From Rhodococcus sp. AW25M09 (GTDB lineage Bacteria; Actinomycetota; Actinomycetes; Mycobacteriales; Mycobacteriaceae), in assembly GCF_000333955.1 (NCBI RefSeq), contig NZ_CAPS01000047.1, forward strand, positions 1 to 64,000: a DNA stretch of 64,000 nt, in the 5' to 3' direction. This document shows positions 1 to 10,398 of this stretch, in pieces. Made by a program: the position numbers and the translations under genes. Under the pieces are notes generated by a model, which saw only the letters and a program-made list of their open reading frames with translations, had not been told where the DNA came from and did not search any database. The number at the start of each line of letters is the position of its first letter. Position 1 is the first letter of the stretch.

Positions 1-644
1 AGTCACCGGGCATGGTGGCGCTGGCGGACCTGGTGCTGGTCGACAGCACCGCGTGGTTCGCCGACTCAGAGGCAGCGGTAGACGTATCGGATCTGGCCTC
101 GACGCTGCGACGCCGACGACGGCTGCGAATCCAATACCGGCGCAGCGCCGAGAACCAGACCTCGTCTCGGGTGGTCGACCCATACGGGCTCGTGGCGACA
201 TCAGGCCGTTGGTATCTGATCGCCGATGACCAGGGGGAAGGTCGGCTGTTCGCTCTGGAACGACTTTCGGCTTACGAACAACTCGATGCTCCGGCAGTTC
301 TCCGACCAAGCGAAACCCTGGATACCAAATGGTCTGCACTGAAGGAGCGCACCGAGGGGCAAGATCGCGTGAGCGTGACCGTCCGCCTACCAGAACATGG
401 GCTCGACCTGGCGCGCCGCATTCTCGGCAACCGCGTCCATCATGTCTCCGAGGCGAAGAACGGTCGGTGCACTGTCGTCGTCCGCTACCCCGACATCGAG
501 TCAGTGCGTCAGCTCCTCCAATTCGGTAACCACATCGAGGTACTCACCCCGGATGCAGCCCGCGAACGCATCGGTCAGCTCGCCAGAGACCTCGTCGAAA
601 GACACTCGACGCCGGTCTCGTCACTGCCGACCGAAACGCCCTGA
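1..644 (+). CDS. WYL-domain transcriptional regulator, 3' part (5' end outside window)
   Basis: The reading frame is already open at the window edge, so the N-terminal helix-turn-helix is missing. The visible part has a WYL-type core (RIQYRR, then VDPYGLV followed by GRWYLIAD) and a WCX-like C-terminal domain ending near DLVERH. Proteins of this family are DNA-binding regulators whose WYL domain is thought to sense a ligand or nucleic acid. An internal ATG at 12 exists, but starting there would still leave no DNA-binding domain. No partner gene is visible upstream. Confidence 0.85.
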   Translation, partial: SPGMVALADLVLVDSTAWFADSEAAVDVSDLASTLRRRRRLRIQYRRSAENQTSSRVVDPYGLVATSGRWYLIADDQGEGRLFALERLSAYEQLDAPAVLRPSETLDTKWSALKERTEGQDRVSVTVRLPEHGLDLARRILGNRVHHVSEAKNGRCTVVVRYPDIESVRQLLQFGNHIEVLTPDAARERIGQLARDLVERHSTPVSSLPTETP

Positions 645-676
645 GCTCGATCGACGAACGTATTCGAGCGAACGAC

Positions 677-1000
677 CTAGTCGACCGCGAGCTCGCCGAG
701 TTCGTTCCAATCGGTGCCGTCCACCTCTTGGCTGATGATCTTGGGAGTTTCCTGCAGGTACGGCGGGAGATCCTTCTGCGCCTGCTTGAAATGATCCGAC
801 TGCACGTGTGCGCCGCCGGCATCTCCGTCCTTGAACGCTTCGACGAGGACGTACTCGGTGGGGTCGTCGAGGGTCCGCGACCAGAAGAACCACATGCATC
901 CGTCTTCTGCCTGGCACGCCTGGGTGAAGTCGCGGGAGATCTCGGGCCAGTTGTCGGCATGCTCGGGCTTGACCTTGAACTTGGCGGTGATGAAAATCAT
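677..1000 (-). CDS. antibiotic biosynthesis monooxygenase (ABM) domain protein
   Basis: This 107-aa protein has the length and layout of a single-domain ABM protein: an N-terminal strand (MIFITAKFKVKPEH), a central CMWFFWSRTLDDP segment, and YVLVEAFKDGDAGGAHVQS, the usual ABM pattern ending in a conserved His near residue 65. Members are cofactor-independent monooxygenases, often on quinols, or haem-degrading enzymes. The substrate cannot be read from the sequence. It lies alone, convergent with the upstream WYL gene and divergent from the polymerase gene. Confidence 0.8.
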   Translation of the reverse strand: MIFITAKFKVKPEHADNWPEISRDFTQACQAEDGCMWFFWSRTLDDPTEYVLVEAFKDGDAGGAHVQSDHFKQAQKDLPPYLQETPKIISQEVDGTDWNELGELAVD

Positions 1001-1111
1001 CGTTTCTCCTCGTATCGATCGTGCTGGTGTAATTGTCGCGCCCTCGGCCGGGTGTACCCGAATGTGCAGATGGCAAGCCTCTGTCGGGACAGATCGCCTA
1101 CCCTCGGTCTT

Positions 1112-2068
1112 ATGGCCAGCAGCTCACCTGCGCTCGAGATTCCGGTCGGCGACCGCGTCGTACGAATCTCCAATCCGGATCGTGTGTATTTTCCCGAGAG
1201 CGGTGCCACCAAGCTCGATCTGGTGAACTACTACCTGAGCGTCGGCGACGGGATCGTCCGCGCGCTCCGGGAGCGGCCGTGCATGATGCATCGCTTTCCC
1301 AAGGGTCTGGCCGGAGACAAGGTGCACCAGAAGCGCGTTCCGAACGGTGCGCCGCCGTGGCTCGAGACGGTGCAGGTGACGTTCCCCCGCTACAACCGCA
1401 CCGCGGACGAGCTGTGCGTGACGGAGTTGGCGCACGTGGCCTGGGCCGTACAGATGTCCACCGTCGAGTTTCATCCGTGGAACAGCCGCCGCGCCGATGT
1501 CGAGATGCCCGACGAGTGGCGCATCGACCTCGATCCGATGCCCGACTGCCCCTTCGACCGGGTCCGACGCGTTGCAGGCGTAGTGCACGAAGTATTGAAA
1601 GATCTGGGAGCGGTCGGCTGGCCGAAAACCTCGGGCGGGCACGGACTGCACATCTACGTGCGCATCGATCCGGCACATGGTTTCAAGGACGTGCGAAGGG
1701 CGGGACTGGCTTTCGCGCGGGAAGTGGAGCGCCGAGCGCCCGAGGACGTCACGACCACGTGGTGGCGCAAGGATCGCGACCCGTCGAAACTGTTCGTGGA
1801 TTACAACCAGAATGCCCGCGACCACACCATCGCCAGCGCCTATTCGGTGCGCGGAAATCAACAGGCGACGGTGTCGACGCCGATCTCCTGGGAGGAGGTA
1901 GCCGACGTCGATCCGCGCGAATTCACGATGTTCACGGTGCCGGCCAGATTTGCCGAGCTGGGAGACCTGCATGCCGGTATCGATGACGCGGTGTTCGCGA
2001 TCGACGAGCTACTCGAATGGGCGGAGCGAGACGAGCATCAGGGGCTCACCGAGCCCGCTGAAGACTGA
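1112..2068 (+). CDS. stand-alone LigD-type DNA polymerase/primase (PrimPol) domain protein
   Basis: The 318-aa protein matches the polymerase domain of bacterial LigD without ligase or nuclease domains. The archaeo-eukaryotic primase motifs are present: the metal-binding DLD (D139, D141, in RIDLDP), SGGHGLH at 174-180, and KLFVDYNQNARDHTIASAYS near 226-245. Family members add ribo- or deoxynucleotides during non-homologous end joining or gap repair. The frame is open upstream to 728, but ATG 1112 is chosen because the family begins with this segment (ALEIPVGDRVVRISNPD). No ku or ligase gene is visible nearby. Confidence 0.85.
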   Translation: MASSSPALEIPVGDRVVRISNPDRVYFPESGATKLDLVNYYLSVGDGIVRALRERPCMMHRFPKGLAGDKVHQKRVPNGAPPWLETVQVTFPRYNRTADELCVTELAHVAWAVQMSTVEFHPWNSRRADVEMPDEWRIDLDPMPDCPFDRVRRVAGVVHEVLKDLGAVGWPKTSGGHGLHIYVRIDPAHGFKDVRRAGLAFAREVERRAPEDVTTTWWRKDRDPSKLFVDYNQNARDHTIASAYSVRGNQQATVSTPISWEEVADVDPREFTMFTVPARFAELGDLHAGIDDAVFAIDELLEWAERDEHQGLTEPAED

Positions 2069-2076
2069 CCGCCGAA

Positions 2077-2124
2077 CTCGCAGTTATGTAGGGAAATCGG
2101 CTGAAATCTGTACCTAACTGCGAG
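2077..2124. terminator. bidirectional terminator hairpin between convergent genes
   Basis: A 14-bp stem with one mismatch (CTCGCAGTTATGTA against TACCTAACTGCGAG, 2077-2090 and 2111-2124) closes a 20-nt loop. It lies exactly between the ends of the polymerase gene and argG, so it probably ends transcription from both sides. Confidence 0.6.
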
Positions 2125-2138
2125 CTCGCGAAACAGGA

Positions 2139-3700
<1,562 letters not shown>

Positions 3701-3722
3701 CCCATCGGGCGGCCGCGCAGCG

Positions 3723-4418
3723 TCACCCGCGCAGTGACTCCACAGCGCCGCGGACGGCGCTCAGATGGTCGGTCATGGCCTGAGCAGCGGCGGTATAGCT
3801 GCCCGAGCGAATGCCCTCGACGATCGCGTCGTGCTCGCGGTTGGATTGCTGTTGGCGATGCGCGACGAGGTTGAGGGTTTCGGACTGGCGGGTCAGCGCG
3901 CCGCGGATATCGACGATGATCGCCTCGAACACGCGATTCTTGCTGGCTCTGGCGATGGCGGTGTGGAACTGGCCGTCGAGTGTGACCCAGGTCTGCTGGT
4001 CGTCCTCCCCGCGCATCTCCTCGGTCAGTCCGAGCAGGATCTGCAGATCCTCCTCGGTGTGCCTCTCGGCCGCCCAGCCGGCGGCGGGAATCTCGACGTG
4101 TGGCCGCGCTTCCATGAGTTCGCGGGCCGCATAGTTTCCGATGTCGAGATCGCCGGTCACCCGATCGGCGATGACGAACGTTCCTCGGCCGGTTTTGGTT
4201 TCGGTCAGACCCAGGGCCGTGCAGGATCTGAGGGCCTCGCGGATCACCGAGCGGCTGACGCTGTGGCGTGTGGCCAGCGCGGCCTCGGCAGGCAGTTTCT
4301 CACCGACGGCCACCCGGCCTGACACGATCGCATCGCGCAGGTCCGCGAACACGGCCTCGGCGGCGCTCACCCTCGTGGTGATCGGCGGACTGACCGCCCA
4401 GCTGTCGGACAGGTTCAT
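3723..4418 (-). CDS. GntR/FadR-family transcriptional regulator (FCD domain), probable aspartate-operon regulator
   Basis: The 231-aa protein has an N-terminal winged helix (VFADLRDAIVSGRVAVGEKL, then SVSRSVIREALRSC) and a C-terminal all-helical FCD ligand domain (VTLDGQFHTAIARAS, later REHDAIVEGI). The FCD metal-ligand pattern D..H...H is recognisable. ATG 4418 is preferred over ATG 4487 because GGAGGGG lies 11 nt upstream of it and the HTH starts soon after; the longer form would use most of the divergent promoter region. The gene faces aspA, so it probably controls the aspartase-permease-asparaginase operon and itself. The ligand may be an amino or dicarboxylic acid (inference). Confidence 0.85.
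   Translation of the reverse strand: MNLSDSWAVSPPITTRVSAAEAVFADLRDAIVSGRVAVGEKLPAEAALATRHSVSRSVIREALRSCTALGLTETKTGRGTFVIADRVTGDLDIGNYAARELMEARPHVEIPAAGWAAERHTEEDLQILLGLTEEMRGEDDQQTWVTLDGQFHTAIARASKNRVFEAIIVDIRGALTRQSETLNLVAHRQQQSNREHDAIVEGIRSGSYTAAAQAMTDHLSAVRGAVESLRG
4402..4412. promoter_or_regulatory. candidate GntR operator, copy 1 (CTGTCGGACAG)
   Basis: Palindrome CTGTC-G-GACAG lies within the first codons of the gntR gene. Read on the minus strand with its flank it is AACCTGTCCGACAG, one mismatch from the copy at 4492-4505. Confidence 0.5.
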
Positions 4419-4494
4419 GTCTGGATCGTCCCCTCCGGTTTCGTGCGGGTCAAGCCGGGTGTTGACGTGACGAGTGTCCTGGTTCACACTTAAC

Positions 4495-4505
4495 CTGTCA
4501 GACAG
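4495..4505. promoter_or_regulatory. candidate GntR operator, copy 2 (CTGTCAGACAG)
   Basis: Palindrome CTGTC-A-GACAG with flank AACCTGTCAGACAG lies in the divergent gntR/aspA intergenic region, 37 bp before the aspA start. Two matching sites around one divergent promoter fit an operator pair for the adjacent GntR protein. Confidence 0.55.
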
Positions 4506-4541
4506 CCGGACAGCTGGACACCCTCACCTAGGAGCGCAACC

Positions 4542-5981
4542 GTGGCCGATACCCGCATCGAGAAAGATCTTCTCGGGGAACGTGATATCCCGACGAGCGT
4601 GTATTGGGGAATCCACACTCTGCGAGCCCTCGAGAACTTCCCCATCACCGGGCGTCCGATCTCCACCAACGGCCACCTAGTCCGCGGACTCGCGGCGGTG
4701 AAGTGGGCGGCCGCGTCGGCCAACCAAGATCTGGGAATCCTCGACGCCACCCGCGGCGAGGCCATCCGCACGGCCTGCCAGGAGATTCTCGACGGCAATC
4801 TGCACGATCAGTTCGTCGTCGACGTCATCCAGGGCGGCGCGGGCACCTCGACCAACATGAACGCCAACGAGGTCATCGCGAACCGGGCCCTGGAAATCCT
4901 CGGGCACGCACACGGCGACTACAGCATGCTGCACCCCAACGAGCACGTGAACGCCTCGCAATCCACCAACGATGTGTACCCGACGTCGGTGAACATCGCG
5001 ACCATCTTCGCCGTGCACGAACTCATCGCCTCGATGAAGGTGTTGCGGGACTCGTTCGGCCGCAAAGCATCCGAGTTCGCCACCGTCGTCAAGATGGGCC
5101 GCACTCAGCTGCAGGACGCGGTGCCGATGACTCTCGGCCAGGAGTTCGGCACGTACGCGATCATGATCGACGAGGATTGCTCGCGGCTCGAAGAAGCAGC
5201 GCTGCTGGTGCACGAGATCAACCTCGGTGCCACCGCCATCGGCACCGGTCTCAACGCCCCCGCCGGGTACACCGAATCGGCCGTCGCGCATCTGCGCACC
5301 ATCACCGGCCTGCCCCTCGTCACCGCGACGGATCTCATCGAGGCAACGCAGGATGTGGGCCAGTTCGTGCACCTGTCCGGTGTGCTCAAGCGCGTTGCGG
5401 TGAAGCTGTCGAAGATCTGCAACGATCTGCGGCTGCTGTCCTCCGGTCCGCGGGCCGGCTTCAACGAGATCAATCTTCCTCCGATGCAGGCCGGTTCGTC
5501 GATCATGCCCGGCAAGGTCAATCCCGTCATTCCCGAGGTGCTCAACCAGGTTGCGTACGAGGTGATCGGCCACGACGTGACGATCACGATGGCCGCCGAG
5601 GCAGGGCAGTTGCAGCTCAACGCTTTCGAGCCGATCATCGTCAAATCCCTGTCCGACGGCATGGCGCACCTGAGTGCCGCGTGCCGCACCGTCGCGCATC
5701 GATGCGTGGACGGCATCACCGCCAACGTAGACCTGCTGCGGGAGCGCGTGGAGAACTCCATCGGTCTGGTCACCGCACTGAGCCCCTATCTCGGATACGT
5801 GGAATCCACTGCTATTGCCCAGGAAGCTCTCGTCAGCGGCCGCAACGTCGTCGACCTCGTACTCGAGAAGGGACTGTTGGCCCGCGAGGAACTGGATCGA
5901 CTACTCAGTCCCGAGCATCTCGCCAACCTGCGGGTGGCTCCAGTCGAGCATGCAGATGCTCCCGAGACGTCGACGAGGTAG
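4542..5981 (+). CDS. aspA: aspartate ammonia-lyase (aspartase)
   Basis: It deaminates L-aspartate to fumarate and ammonium (cytosolic, homotetramer in the family). The fumarase/aspartase superfamily signature GSSIMPGKVNP is at 318-328, and the HVNASQSTNDVYPTSVNIA and EIGTGLNAPAGY-like blocks (here AIGTGLNAP) are present. At 479 aa it is full length. The start is GTG 4542, preceded by AGGAGCG. Fumarase C is the main alternative. Its position in an operon with an amino acid permease and an asparaginase (asparagine to aspartate to fumarate) favours aspartase. Confidence 0.9.
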   Translation: MADTRIEKDLLGERDIPTSVYWGIHTLRALENFPITGRPISTNGHLVRGLAAVKWAAASANQDLGILDATRGEAIRTACQEILDGNLHDQFVVDVIQGGAGTSTNMNANEVIANRALEILGHAHGDYSMLHPNEHVNASQSTNDVYPTSVNIATIFAVHELIASMKVLRDSFGRKASEFATVVKMGRTQLQDAVPMTLGQEFGTYAIMIDEDCSRLEEAALLVHEINLGATAIGTGLNAPAGYTESAVAHLRTITGLPLVTATDLIEATQDVGQFVHLSGVLKRVAVKLSKICNDLRLLSSGPRAGFNEINLPPMQAGSSIMPGKVNPVIPEVLNQVAYEVIGHDVTITMAAEAGQLQLNAFEPIIVKSLSDGMAHLSAACRTVAHRCVDGITANVDLLRERVENSIGLVTALSPYLGYVESTAIAQEALVSGRNVVDLVLEKGLLAREELDRLLSPEHLANLRVAPVEHADAPETSTR

Positions 5982-5987
5982 CGGCAC

Positions 5988-7412
5988 ATGAGCATCGAGA
6001 ATCGTAGGGCCTTCAGCGAAGAAGACCTCGGGTACCGAAAAGAACTGGCACCGCGTCAGATTCAGATGATTGCTATCGGTGGCGCGATCGGCACCGGACT
6101 CTTCCTCGGCGCAGGTGGGCGGCTGCGTGATGCCGGGCCGGCGCTGGTGCTGGTGTATGCGCTCTGCGGTTTCTTCGCCTTCCTCATACTGCGTGCGCTG
6201 GGCGAGCTGGTGATGCACCGTCCCACATCGGGATCGTTCGTCTCCTATTCTCGTGAGTTCTTCGGTGAGAAAGTCGCTTTCGTTGCCGGTTGGCTCTATT
6301 GGATGAACTGGGCGATGACGGCCGTCGTCGATGTCACAGCCGTGGCGTTGTACATGAATTTCTTCAAGAAGTACTGGGCACCGATCGGAGACGTGGACCA
6401 GTGGGTGTTCGCACTCGCGGGCCTGATTCTGGTACTCGGGTTGAATCTGGTGTCGGTCAAGGTGTTCGGTGAGCTCGAGTTCTGGTTCGCGCTGATCAAA
6501 GTCGTTGCACTGGTGACGTTCCTGGCGATCGGTGTGTACTACGTCATCTTCGGCACGCCCATCGACGGGCAGGCCACCGGACTGAGCGTCCTCACCGACA
6601 ACGGTGGTCTCATCCCCAACGGTTTGCTTCCCGCGATCGTGGTGATCCAAGGTGTCGTCTTCGCCTATGCCTCCATCGAACTGGTCGGTACCGCCGCGGG
6701 TGAGACGGCCAATCCGGAAAAGGTCATTCCGAAGGCGATCAACACGGTCATCGTCCGCATCGTGGTGTTCTACGTCGGATCGGTGCTGCTGCTCTCGCTG
6801 CTCTTGCCGTACACCAGCTACCAGGCGGGGGAGAGTCCCTTCGTCACCTTCTTCGGTGCCATCGACGTCGAAGGGGCCGATGCGATCATGAACCTCGTCG
6901 TGCTCACAGCGGCGCTGTCCTCGCTCAACGCCGGGCTGTATTCGACCGGAAGAATTCTGCATTCGATGGCCGTGGCGGGTTCGGCTCCGAAATTCGCGGC
7001 CCGGATGAACAAGGCCGGTGTGCCGTACGGCGGGATCGCCCTGACCTCGGTGGTGACGCTCCTCGGTGTCGTGCTCAATGCGATCGTTCCCGCGCAGGCG
7101 TTCGAGATCGTGCTCAATATGGCGGCGCTCGGCATCATCAGTGCGTGGGCGGTCATCGTGGCCTGCCAGCTGAAGTTCTGGTCCCTTTCGCGAACCGGGG
7201 CGGTGACGAGACCGACGTTCCGGATGTTCGGTGCCCCATACACTGGAATCGCGACGCTAGGCTTCCTGGCGTGTGTACTGGTGCTGATGGCCTTCGACAA
7301 ACCCGTCGGAACCTGGACCGTGGCGTCGATCCTGATCATCGCACCGATGTTGGTGGGCGGTTGGTACCTGTGCCGCAACAGAATTCGAGAGGTGGCTGCC
7401 CGTAGTGAGTGA
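5988..7412 (+). CDS. amino acid permease, AAT/APC family (probable aspartate/asparagine importer)
   Basis: A 474-aa integral membrane protein with about 12 hydrophobic segments. It opens with the family's conserved N-terminus ([20 protein letters not shown]) and has the [20 protein letters not shown] block typical of the AAT (GABA/aromatic/asparagine permease) group. ATG 5988 follows aspA by 6 nt and its end overlaps the asparaginase gene by 8 nt, so the three genes are one operon. That context makes asparagine or aspartate the likely substrate; the sequence alone does not fix it. Confidence 0.85.
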   Translation: MSIENRRAFSEEDLGYRKELAPRQIQMIAIGGAIGTGLFLGAGGRLRDAGPALVLVYALCGFFAFLILRALGELVMHRPTSGSFVSYSREFFGEKVAFVAGWLYWMNWAMTAVVDVTAVALYMNFFKKYWAPIGDVDQWVFALAGLILVLGLNLVSVKVFGELEFWFALIKVVALVTFLAIGVYYVIFGTPIDGQATGLSVLTDNGGLIPNGLLPAIVVIQGVVFAYASIELVGTAAGETANPEKVIPKAINTVIVRIVVFYVGSVLLLSLLLPYTSYQAGESPFVTFFGAIDVEGADAIMNLVVLTAALSSLNAGLYSTGRILHSMAVAGSAPKFAARMNKAGVPYGGIALTSVVTLLGVVLNAIVPAQAFEIVLNMAALGIISAWAVIVACQLKFWSLSRTGAVTRPTFRMFGAPYTGIATLGFLACVLVLMAFDKPVGTWTVASILIIAPMLVGGWYLCRNRIREVAARSE

Positions 7413-8289
7413 GCACGTATCGTTGTTGACCACCGGCGGCACGATCGCCAGTAGTCGCGACGAGCACGGGGTGTCTCGTCCGGTGGCAGGGTTCGGCGCC
7501 GATGTCGACGGTGTTCGGGTGCGCGAGGTGATGTCCAAGGACAGCTCCGCGTTGGACCTCTCGGATCTCGACACCATCCGCCAGGCGGTGTCGGATGCGC
7601 TTGCCGAGGACGGCTGCGTGGGCGTAGTGGTGCTGCACGGCACCGACACGATGGAGGAGTCGGCGCTGTATGTCGATCTGTTCCACGAAGACGACCGCCC
7701 GGTGGTGTTCACCGGCGCGCAGCGAACGGCTGATCATCCCGATCCGGACGGCCCGAGCAACATCGCCGCGGCAGTTGCGGCGGCGCAGTCCGAACATGGC
7801 GTGCTGATCGCCTTCGGCGGGCGATTGCTGGCCGCTCGCGGTGCGATCAAGAAGCACACCTCGGAGCTCGATGCGTTCCGGTCGGCGGCGCTACCTCGAC
7901 CGAATCCTCTGCAGTGGAGGCCTATTGCCGGTGTTCGGGTGGACATCGTCGCCTTGTATCCGGGCGCAGACGGTGCACAGATCGAAGCCTGCCGCGGGGC
8001 CGGGGCGTCGGGCATCGTGCTCGAGGCGTTGGGCTCGGGGAACACCAATGCCCGCGTCGTGCGTGCGGTGCGGGAGGCGGTGGCTGCCGGGGTGCACGTG
8101 GTCGTCACCACGCGAGTGCCGTTCGGTGAGACCTCGTCGACGTACGGCGGCGGTGGCGGTGGGCACGATCTGCTCGACGCGGGCGCGGTGTTCTCTCGGG
8201 AGTTGCGGGCGGGCCAGGCGCGGATCCAGTTGGCGGCGCTCATTGCTTCGGAAGCCAGTGTGATGGTTGTCCACAATTGCTTCTCGTAG
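7405..8289 (+). CDS. L-asparaginase (type I/II fold)
   Basis: It hydrolyses L-asparagine to aspartate and ammonia. The N-terminal catalytic Thr motif [11 protein letters not shown] is at about residues 6-16 and the second signature [10 protein letters not shown] follows near residue 76; both active-site threonines and the Asp are present. Length is 294 aa with no signal peptide, so it is probably cytosolic. It starts at GTG 7405 inside the end of the permease gene. Together with aspA it would convert imported asparagine to fumarate plus two ammonium. Confidence 0.9.
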   Translation: MSEHVSLLTTGGTIASSRDEHGVSRPVAGFGADVDGVRVREVMSKDSSALDLSDLDTIRQAVSDALAEDGCVGVVVLHGTDTMEESALYVDLFHEDDRPVVFTGAQRTADHPDPDGPSNIAAAVAAAQSEHGVLIAFGGRLLAARGAIKKHTSELDAFRSAALPRPNPLQWRPIAGVRVDIVALYPGADGAQIEACRGAGASGIVLEALGSGNTNARVVRAVREAVAAGVHVVVTTRVPFGETSSTYGGGGGGHDLLDAGAVFSRELRAGQARIQLAALIASEASVMVVHNCFS

Positions 8290-8366
8290 TCGGGAATGCG
8301 ATTGCCGGAGCGAACAGTCGACAGCCAGGGCACCATGCCCACGCGTAACCGTTACTCTGGGTAACT

Positions 8367-8687
8367 ATGGGCATTCTGGAGATCGAGTTCGCCCCGCACT
8401 GGGTGAATGCATCGCTGGTGCGCACGTTCGCCCGGCCGTTCGTGACCATCGACGGCACCGAGCATCGGCAGTCGTGGTCCGAGTCGTCGAGCTACGAGGT
8501 GCAGCCAGGTGCTCATGAGGTGACGGCGTTCATTCGTTACCGTGGCACGAAAGTTGCGCTGGGTACCGGCCGACGGACGGTGACAGTCGATGCAGGGCAG
8601 TATGTTTCGCTGCGGGCGCGCAACGGCTGGGCCAATCACATGCCGTTCGAGCTAGAGTTCCGACTCGCCCCAGGTCTCGACGCTTAG
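8367..8687 (+). CDS. conserved hypothetical beta-rich protein, 106 aa
   Basis: I do not recognise a named family. The protein is short, has no signal peptide or membrane segment, and is predicted to be mostly beta strands (EIEFAPHW, RPFVTIDG, YEVQPGAHEVTAFIRY, RRTVTVDAGQYVSLRA), like a small immunoglobulin-like or PEGA-type domain. The start is ATG 8367, just after an inverted GTTAC/GTAAC word pair. The last 36 nt overlap the convergent MOSC gene. Confidence 0.65.
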   Translation: MGILEIEFAPHWVNASLVRTFARPFVTIDGTEHRQSWSESSSYEVQPGAHEVTAFIRYRGTKVALGTGRRTVTVDAGQYVSLRARNGWANHMPFELEFRLAPGLDA

Positions 8688-9458
8688 TTCGTCGCCCACT
8701 GTCACCGTGCCCTCGTGCACCACCGAGAACTTCGACCCGAAGGCGACGCCCTTCTGTCGAGCGCGGCGGTAGGTGCCCAGCGTGCGCAGGGGTTCGGGGC
8801 CGGCCCGCTCACCGGTCGTCTGTTCGACGGTGGTGACGGCGCACCTGATGGCCAGTTTGGTGTACGCGAGGCGAGCGGATCCGATGCCGACTTCTCGAAC
8901 CTCGTCTTCTCGATGGGGTTCTTCCCAGCCGTCGATCACGATGTTGGGGCGAAAGCGATCCATCGGCAATGCGACGTCGAGCTTGGAATTGAGGCCGGCA
9001 AGCGTGGCGGTCGAGAGGATGTGCACAGCCGAGCTGTCCGCGAATTGCGCTGAGCCGGGCGATATTCCGTCGGTGATGCGGCCGAGGTCATGCGGCGCTG
9101 CGACCAGCCTCGAGGGTTCTCGCAGAACCTCTCCGAGCCAGTCTGCGACCTCGTCTCCTTGATCGATCCCGCGCATCGGCGCGGCGAACATGGTGACCTC
9201 GCGCGCTGCCGAGTCCCGGTCGACGGCCACGGTCACCGAACCGGTCGACGGGTGTTCGAGAGTCAATGCGGTGTCCGTCACCGAGCACCGCACGAGCGCG
9301 AGCGCGGGGTCGCTGCGTTGGCTGCGAAACGCGCCGTCGGCGTCGACGATCATGAACGCCCGATCGTGTTCGAGACCGGTGGCGCCCACGCGGGCAGAAT
9401 CGAGCGCGGCACCTGCGCATCCCTTGACGGGGTAGGTCACCAGAGACGATACGTGCAC
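8652..9458 (-). CDS. MOSC-domain protein (molybdenum-cofactor sulfurase-like)
   Basis: A 268-aa protein with an N-terminal MOSC_N beta-barrel (VSSLVTYPVKGCAGAALDSA) and a C-terminal MOSC domain (MDRFRPNIVIDGWEEPHRED, RLAYTKLAIRCAVTTVEQTT, EPLRTLGTYRR). The conserved cysteine is in IRCAVTTV. Relatives bind or modify sulfurated molybdenum cofactor or reduce N-hydroxylated compounds (mARC/YcbX type). GTG 9458 is chosen because family proteins start with this strand. It is divergent from pncA with only 21 bp between, so their promoters must overlap. Confidence 0.85.
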   Translation of the reverse strand: MHVSSLVTYPVKGCAGAALDSARVGATGLEHDRAFMIVDADGAFRSQRSDPALALVRCSVTDTALTLEHPSTGSVTVAVDRDSAAREVTMFAAPMRGIDQGDEVADWLGEVLREPSRLVAAPHDLGRITDGISPGSAQFADSSAVHILSTATLAGLNSKLDVALPMDRFRPNIVIDGWEEPHREDEVREVGIGSARLAYTKLAIRCAVTTVEQTTGERAGPEPLRTLGTYRRARQKGVAFGSKFSVVHEGTVTVGDELSVETWGESEL

Positions 9459-9479
9459 GCGTCGAGGATACTGGGGTCC

Positions 9480-10061
9480 ATGACACGTGCTCTGTTGGTA
9501 GTGGATGTGCAGAACGACTTCACCGAGGGCGGTGCGCTGGCGGTGACCGGGGGTGCGGAGGTCGCACGCAAAATCAGTGCGTATCTGGCGCGCCACGGTG
9601 ACGAGTACGACCTCGTGGTGTCCTCGCGCGATTGGCACGACGCCGGCAACGACAACGGTGGTCACTTCGCGACCGCCGCCGCCCCGGATTTCGTCACCAC
9701 GTGGCCGGTGCATTGCGTCGCAGGCACAGTCGGTGCCGAGTATCACCCGGACTACGCCACCGGCTCCGTGGACGTCCACGTCTACAAGGGGCAGGGCAAA
9801 CCGTCGTACTCGGCGTTCGAGGGTGTCACCGAGGACGGGACGAGCCTCACCGAAGTACTGACCGCCAACGAGGTCACCGACATCGATGTCGTCGGGCTGG
9901 CCACCGACTACTGCGTCCTGGCCTCGGCCCAAGACGCCGTTGCCGGCCGCTTCGACGTTCGCGTGCTCACCGACCTCGTCGCCGGAGTTGCGCCCGAGAC
10001 CTCCGCCGCAGCTCTCGACGATCTGCGCCGGGTGGGCGCGGCGGTGGTCCTGGGGCCGTAA
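9480..10061 (+). CDS. pncA: nicotinamidase (pyrazinamidase)
   Basis: It hydrolyses nicotinamide to nicotinate in NAD salvage. The isochorismatase-fold triad is visible: D9 (in VVDVQNDF), K103 (VYKGQ) and C145 (ATDYCV). The metal site is D51, H53, H62 with H78 near it, in SRDWHDAGNDNGGHF and PVHC. Length is 193 aa, close to the mycobacterial enzyme, with the AVTGGAEVAR and YSAFEGV blocks shared with it. The start is ATG 9480. It is convergent with the cupin gene, 1 nt apart. Confidence 0.93.
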   Translation: MTRALLVVDVQNDFTEGGALAVTGGAEVARKISAYLARHGDEYDLVVSSRDWHDAGNDNGGHFATAAAPDFVTTWPVHCVAGTVGAEYHPDYATGSVDVHVYKGQGKPSYSAFEGVTEDGTSLTEVLTANEVTDIDVVGLATDYCVLASAQDAVAGRFDVRVLTDLVAGVAPETSAAALDDLRRVGAAVVLGP

Positions 10062-10062
10062 T

Positions 10063-10398
10063 TCAGGCGGCGGTGACCACGGTGGTCAGCAGAACAGCCG
10101 CATCGGTAGTGGCGCGCAGTGAGTGTGGTGCATCGGGAACGGTCAACAGGTCGCCGGTCGTTCCGCTCCACACGTCGCTACCGCTGACCAGCTCGATACG
10201 TCCGGACAGGACCTGCACGGTGGCCTCTCCGGGGTTGTTGTGTTCGGACAGTTCCGCGCCGGCCGCGAGTGCGATGAGCGTCTGGCGAAGTGTGTGCTCG
10301 TGGCCGCCGTACACCGATGTCGCCGACCGACGCGAATTCGCAGCGGTGGCCTCGGCAATCTTCTCGCGTGCGATGGCGTCGAGCGAAATCTTCTTCAT
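10063..10398 (-). CDS. small cupin-domain protein
   Basis: A 111-aa single cupin barrel: GGHEHTLRQTLIALAAGAEL, then EHNNPGEATVQVLSGRIEL and LLTVPDAPHSLRATTDAAVL. Not all classical metal histidines are in standard positions (EHNNPGE and PHSL give candidate ligands). Its ATG overlaps the stop of the flavohaemoglobin gene (ATGA), so it is translationally coupled to it and may act in the same nitrosative or redox response. The function of such cupins is unknown. Confidence 0.8.
   Translation of the reverse strand: MKKISLDAIAREKIAEATAANSRRSATSVYGGHEHTLRQTLIALAAGAELSEHNNPGEATVQVLSGRIELVSGSDVWSGTTGDLLTVPDAPHSLRATTDAAVLLTTVVTAA

Noticed and set aside
728..1111. N-terminal extension of the LigD-type polymerase
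   Set aside because: The frame is open, but this part is antisense to the ABM gene and has no resemblance to LigD domains; ATG 1112 gives the family start.
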